Positions 52,201 through 52,323 of a stretch of DNA of 52,323 nucleotides are shown one piece after another. The stretch's first letter is position 1. Each line of letters begins with the position of its first letter. A program made the translations under genes and the position numbers. This DNA is from Planctomycetota bacterium (lineage in GTDB: Bacteria > Planctomycetota > Phycisphaerae > WQYP01): contig JAJZNX010000093.1 in the NCBI GenBank assembly GCA_021852275.1, positions 1-52,323 on the forward strand. The letters run 5' to 3'. The notes beneath the pieces were generated by a model. That model saw only the letters and a list, made by a program, of their open reading frames with translations. It was not told the DNA's origin and did not search any database.

Positions 52201-52323
52201 TTATTTCATAAACAGTTCAATCACCGGTACCGTAACCTGGGGCCGTTGCACCGGCAATTCCAGGGTCAGCGTTTCCGGTGTGGCCACACCCTTGAAATTC
52301 AGCCCATGGTGGCCGTCCTGATG
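52201..52323 (-). CDS. 3' end of an unidentified gene
   Basis: The last 40 codons of a leftward gene running off the window edge. The visible product ends with TLELPVQRPQVTVPVIELF and two more residues, beta-strand-like. It is 12 bp from carA and probably in the same operon. Too short to identify. Confidence 0.5.
   Translation of the reverse strand, partial: HQDGHHGLNFKGVATPETLTLELPVQRPQVTVPVIELFMK

Noticed and set aside
1-52323. CRISPR array
   Set aside because: No regularly spaced short direct repeats; the 168-bp repeats are too long and too far apart.

Overview
The window looks like a piece of a Planctomycetota chromosome, probably Phycisphaerae-like. The hints are an integrase whose catalytic core reads N-x-R instead of H-x-x-R, a fused AsnC-fold siroheme-decarboxylase-type gene, a PEP-CTERM-like tail on one protein, and a ribosomal cluster rpsP-trmD-rplS without rimM. 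This placement is inference, because no rRNA is present. No tRNA, rRNA or CRISPR array was found.

1-21.8 kb is the right part of an integrated tailed phage (siphovirus-like). On the + strand run a portal/head-morphogenesis fusion, prohead protease, HK97-type capsid, a cluster of small membrane proteins and a lipoprotein, a two-domain glycosyltransferase, head-tail connector and closure proteins, a module of short membrane genes around a sigma-like/PEP-CTERM protein, three surface or fibre-like proteins, tail terminator candidates, a tail tube protein interrupted at a G9 run, an overlapping pair resembling the lambda G/GT tail chaperones, the tape measure, and two distal tail genes. Two small membrane genes and the tyrosine integrase lie on the - strand at the right end. 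Terminase, lysin and repressor are not visible, so the left end of the prophage lies outside the window.

21.9-26.9 kb is a leftward arsenic operon, arsR-arsC-arsD-(AhpD-like gene)-arsA-acr3. It has a good promoter and a small dyad that may be the ArsR operator. ArsC reduces arsenate, ArsD hands arsenite to the ArsA ATPase, and Acr3 exports it.

27.3-52.3 kb is mainly core chromosome: a membrane protein, an MbfA-type iron exporter, panC, a BatA-like membrane protein, dnaE, a siroheme-decarboxylase-like gene, a flavin reductase, a HAD hydrolase, gpsA, an aldo/keto reductase, a DegT aminotransferase, an exported glycoside hydrolase with an upstream partner gene, IS remnants, rpsP-trmD-rplS, a TPR/SPOR lipoprotein, a cupin, small envelope proteins and carA.

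The most unusual structure is a 168-bp palindromic repeat present four times, always in the same orientation, at 25.1, 27.0, 38.0 and 41.7 kb. It has about 26-nt imperfect terminal inverted repeats and sits between TAA(G) direct repeats in three copies. One copy lies inside the AhpD-like gene of the ars operon; because it is 56 codons long and open on that strand, it adds an in-frame 56-residue peptide instead of destroying the gene. This resembles the protein-inserted palindromic elements of Rickettsia.
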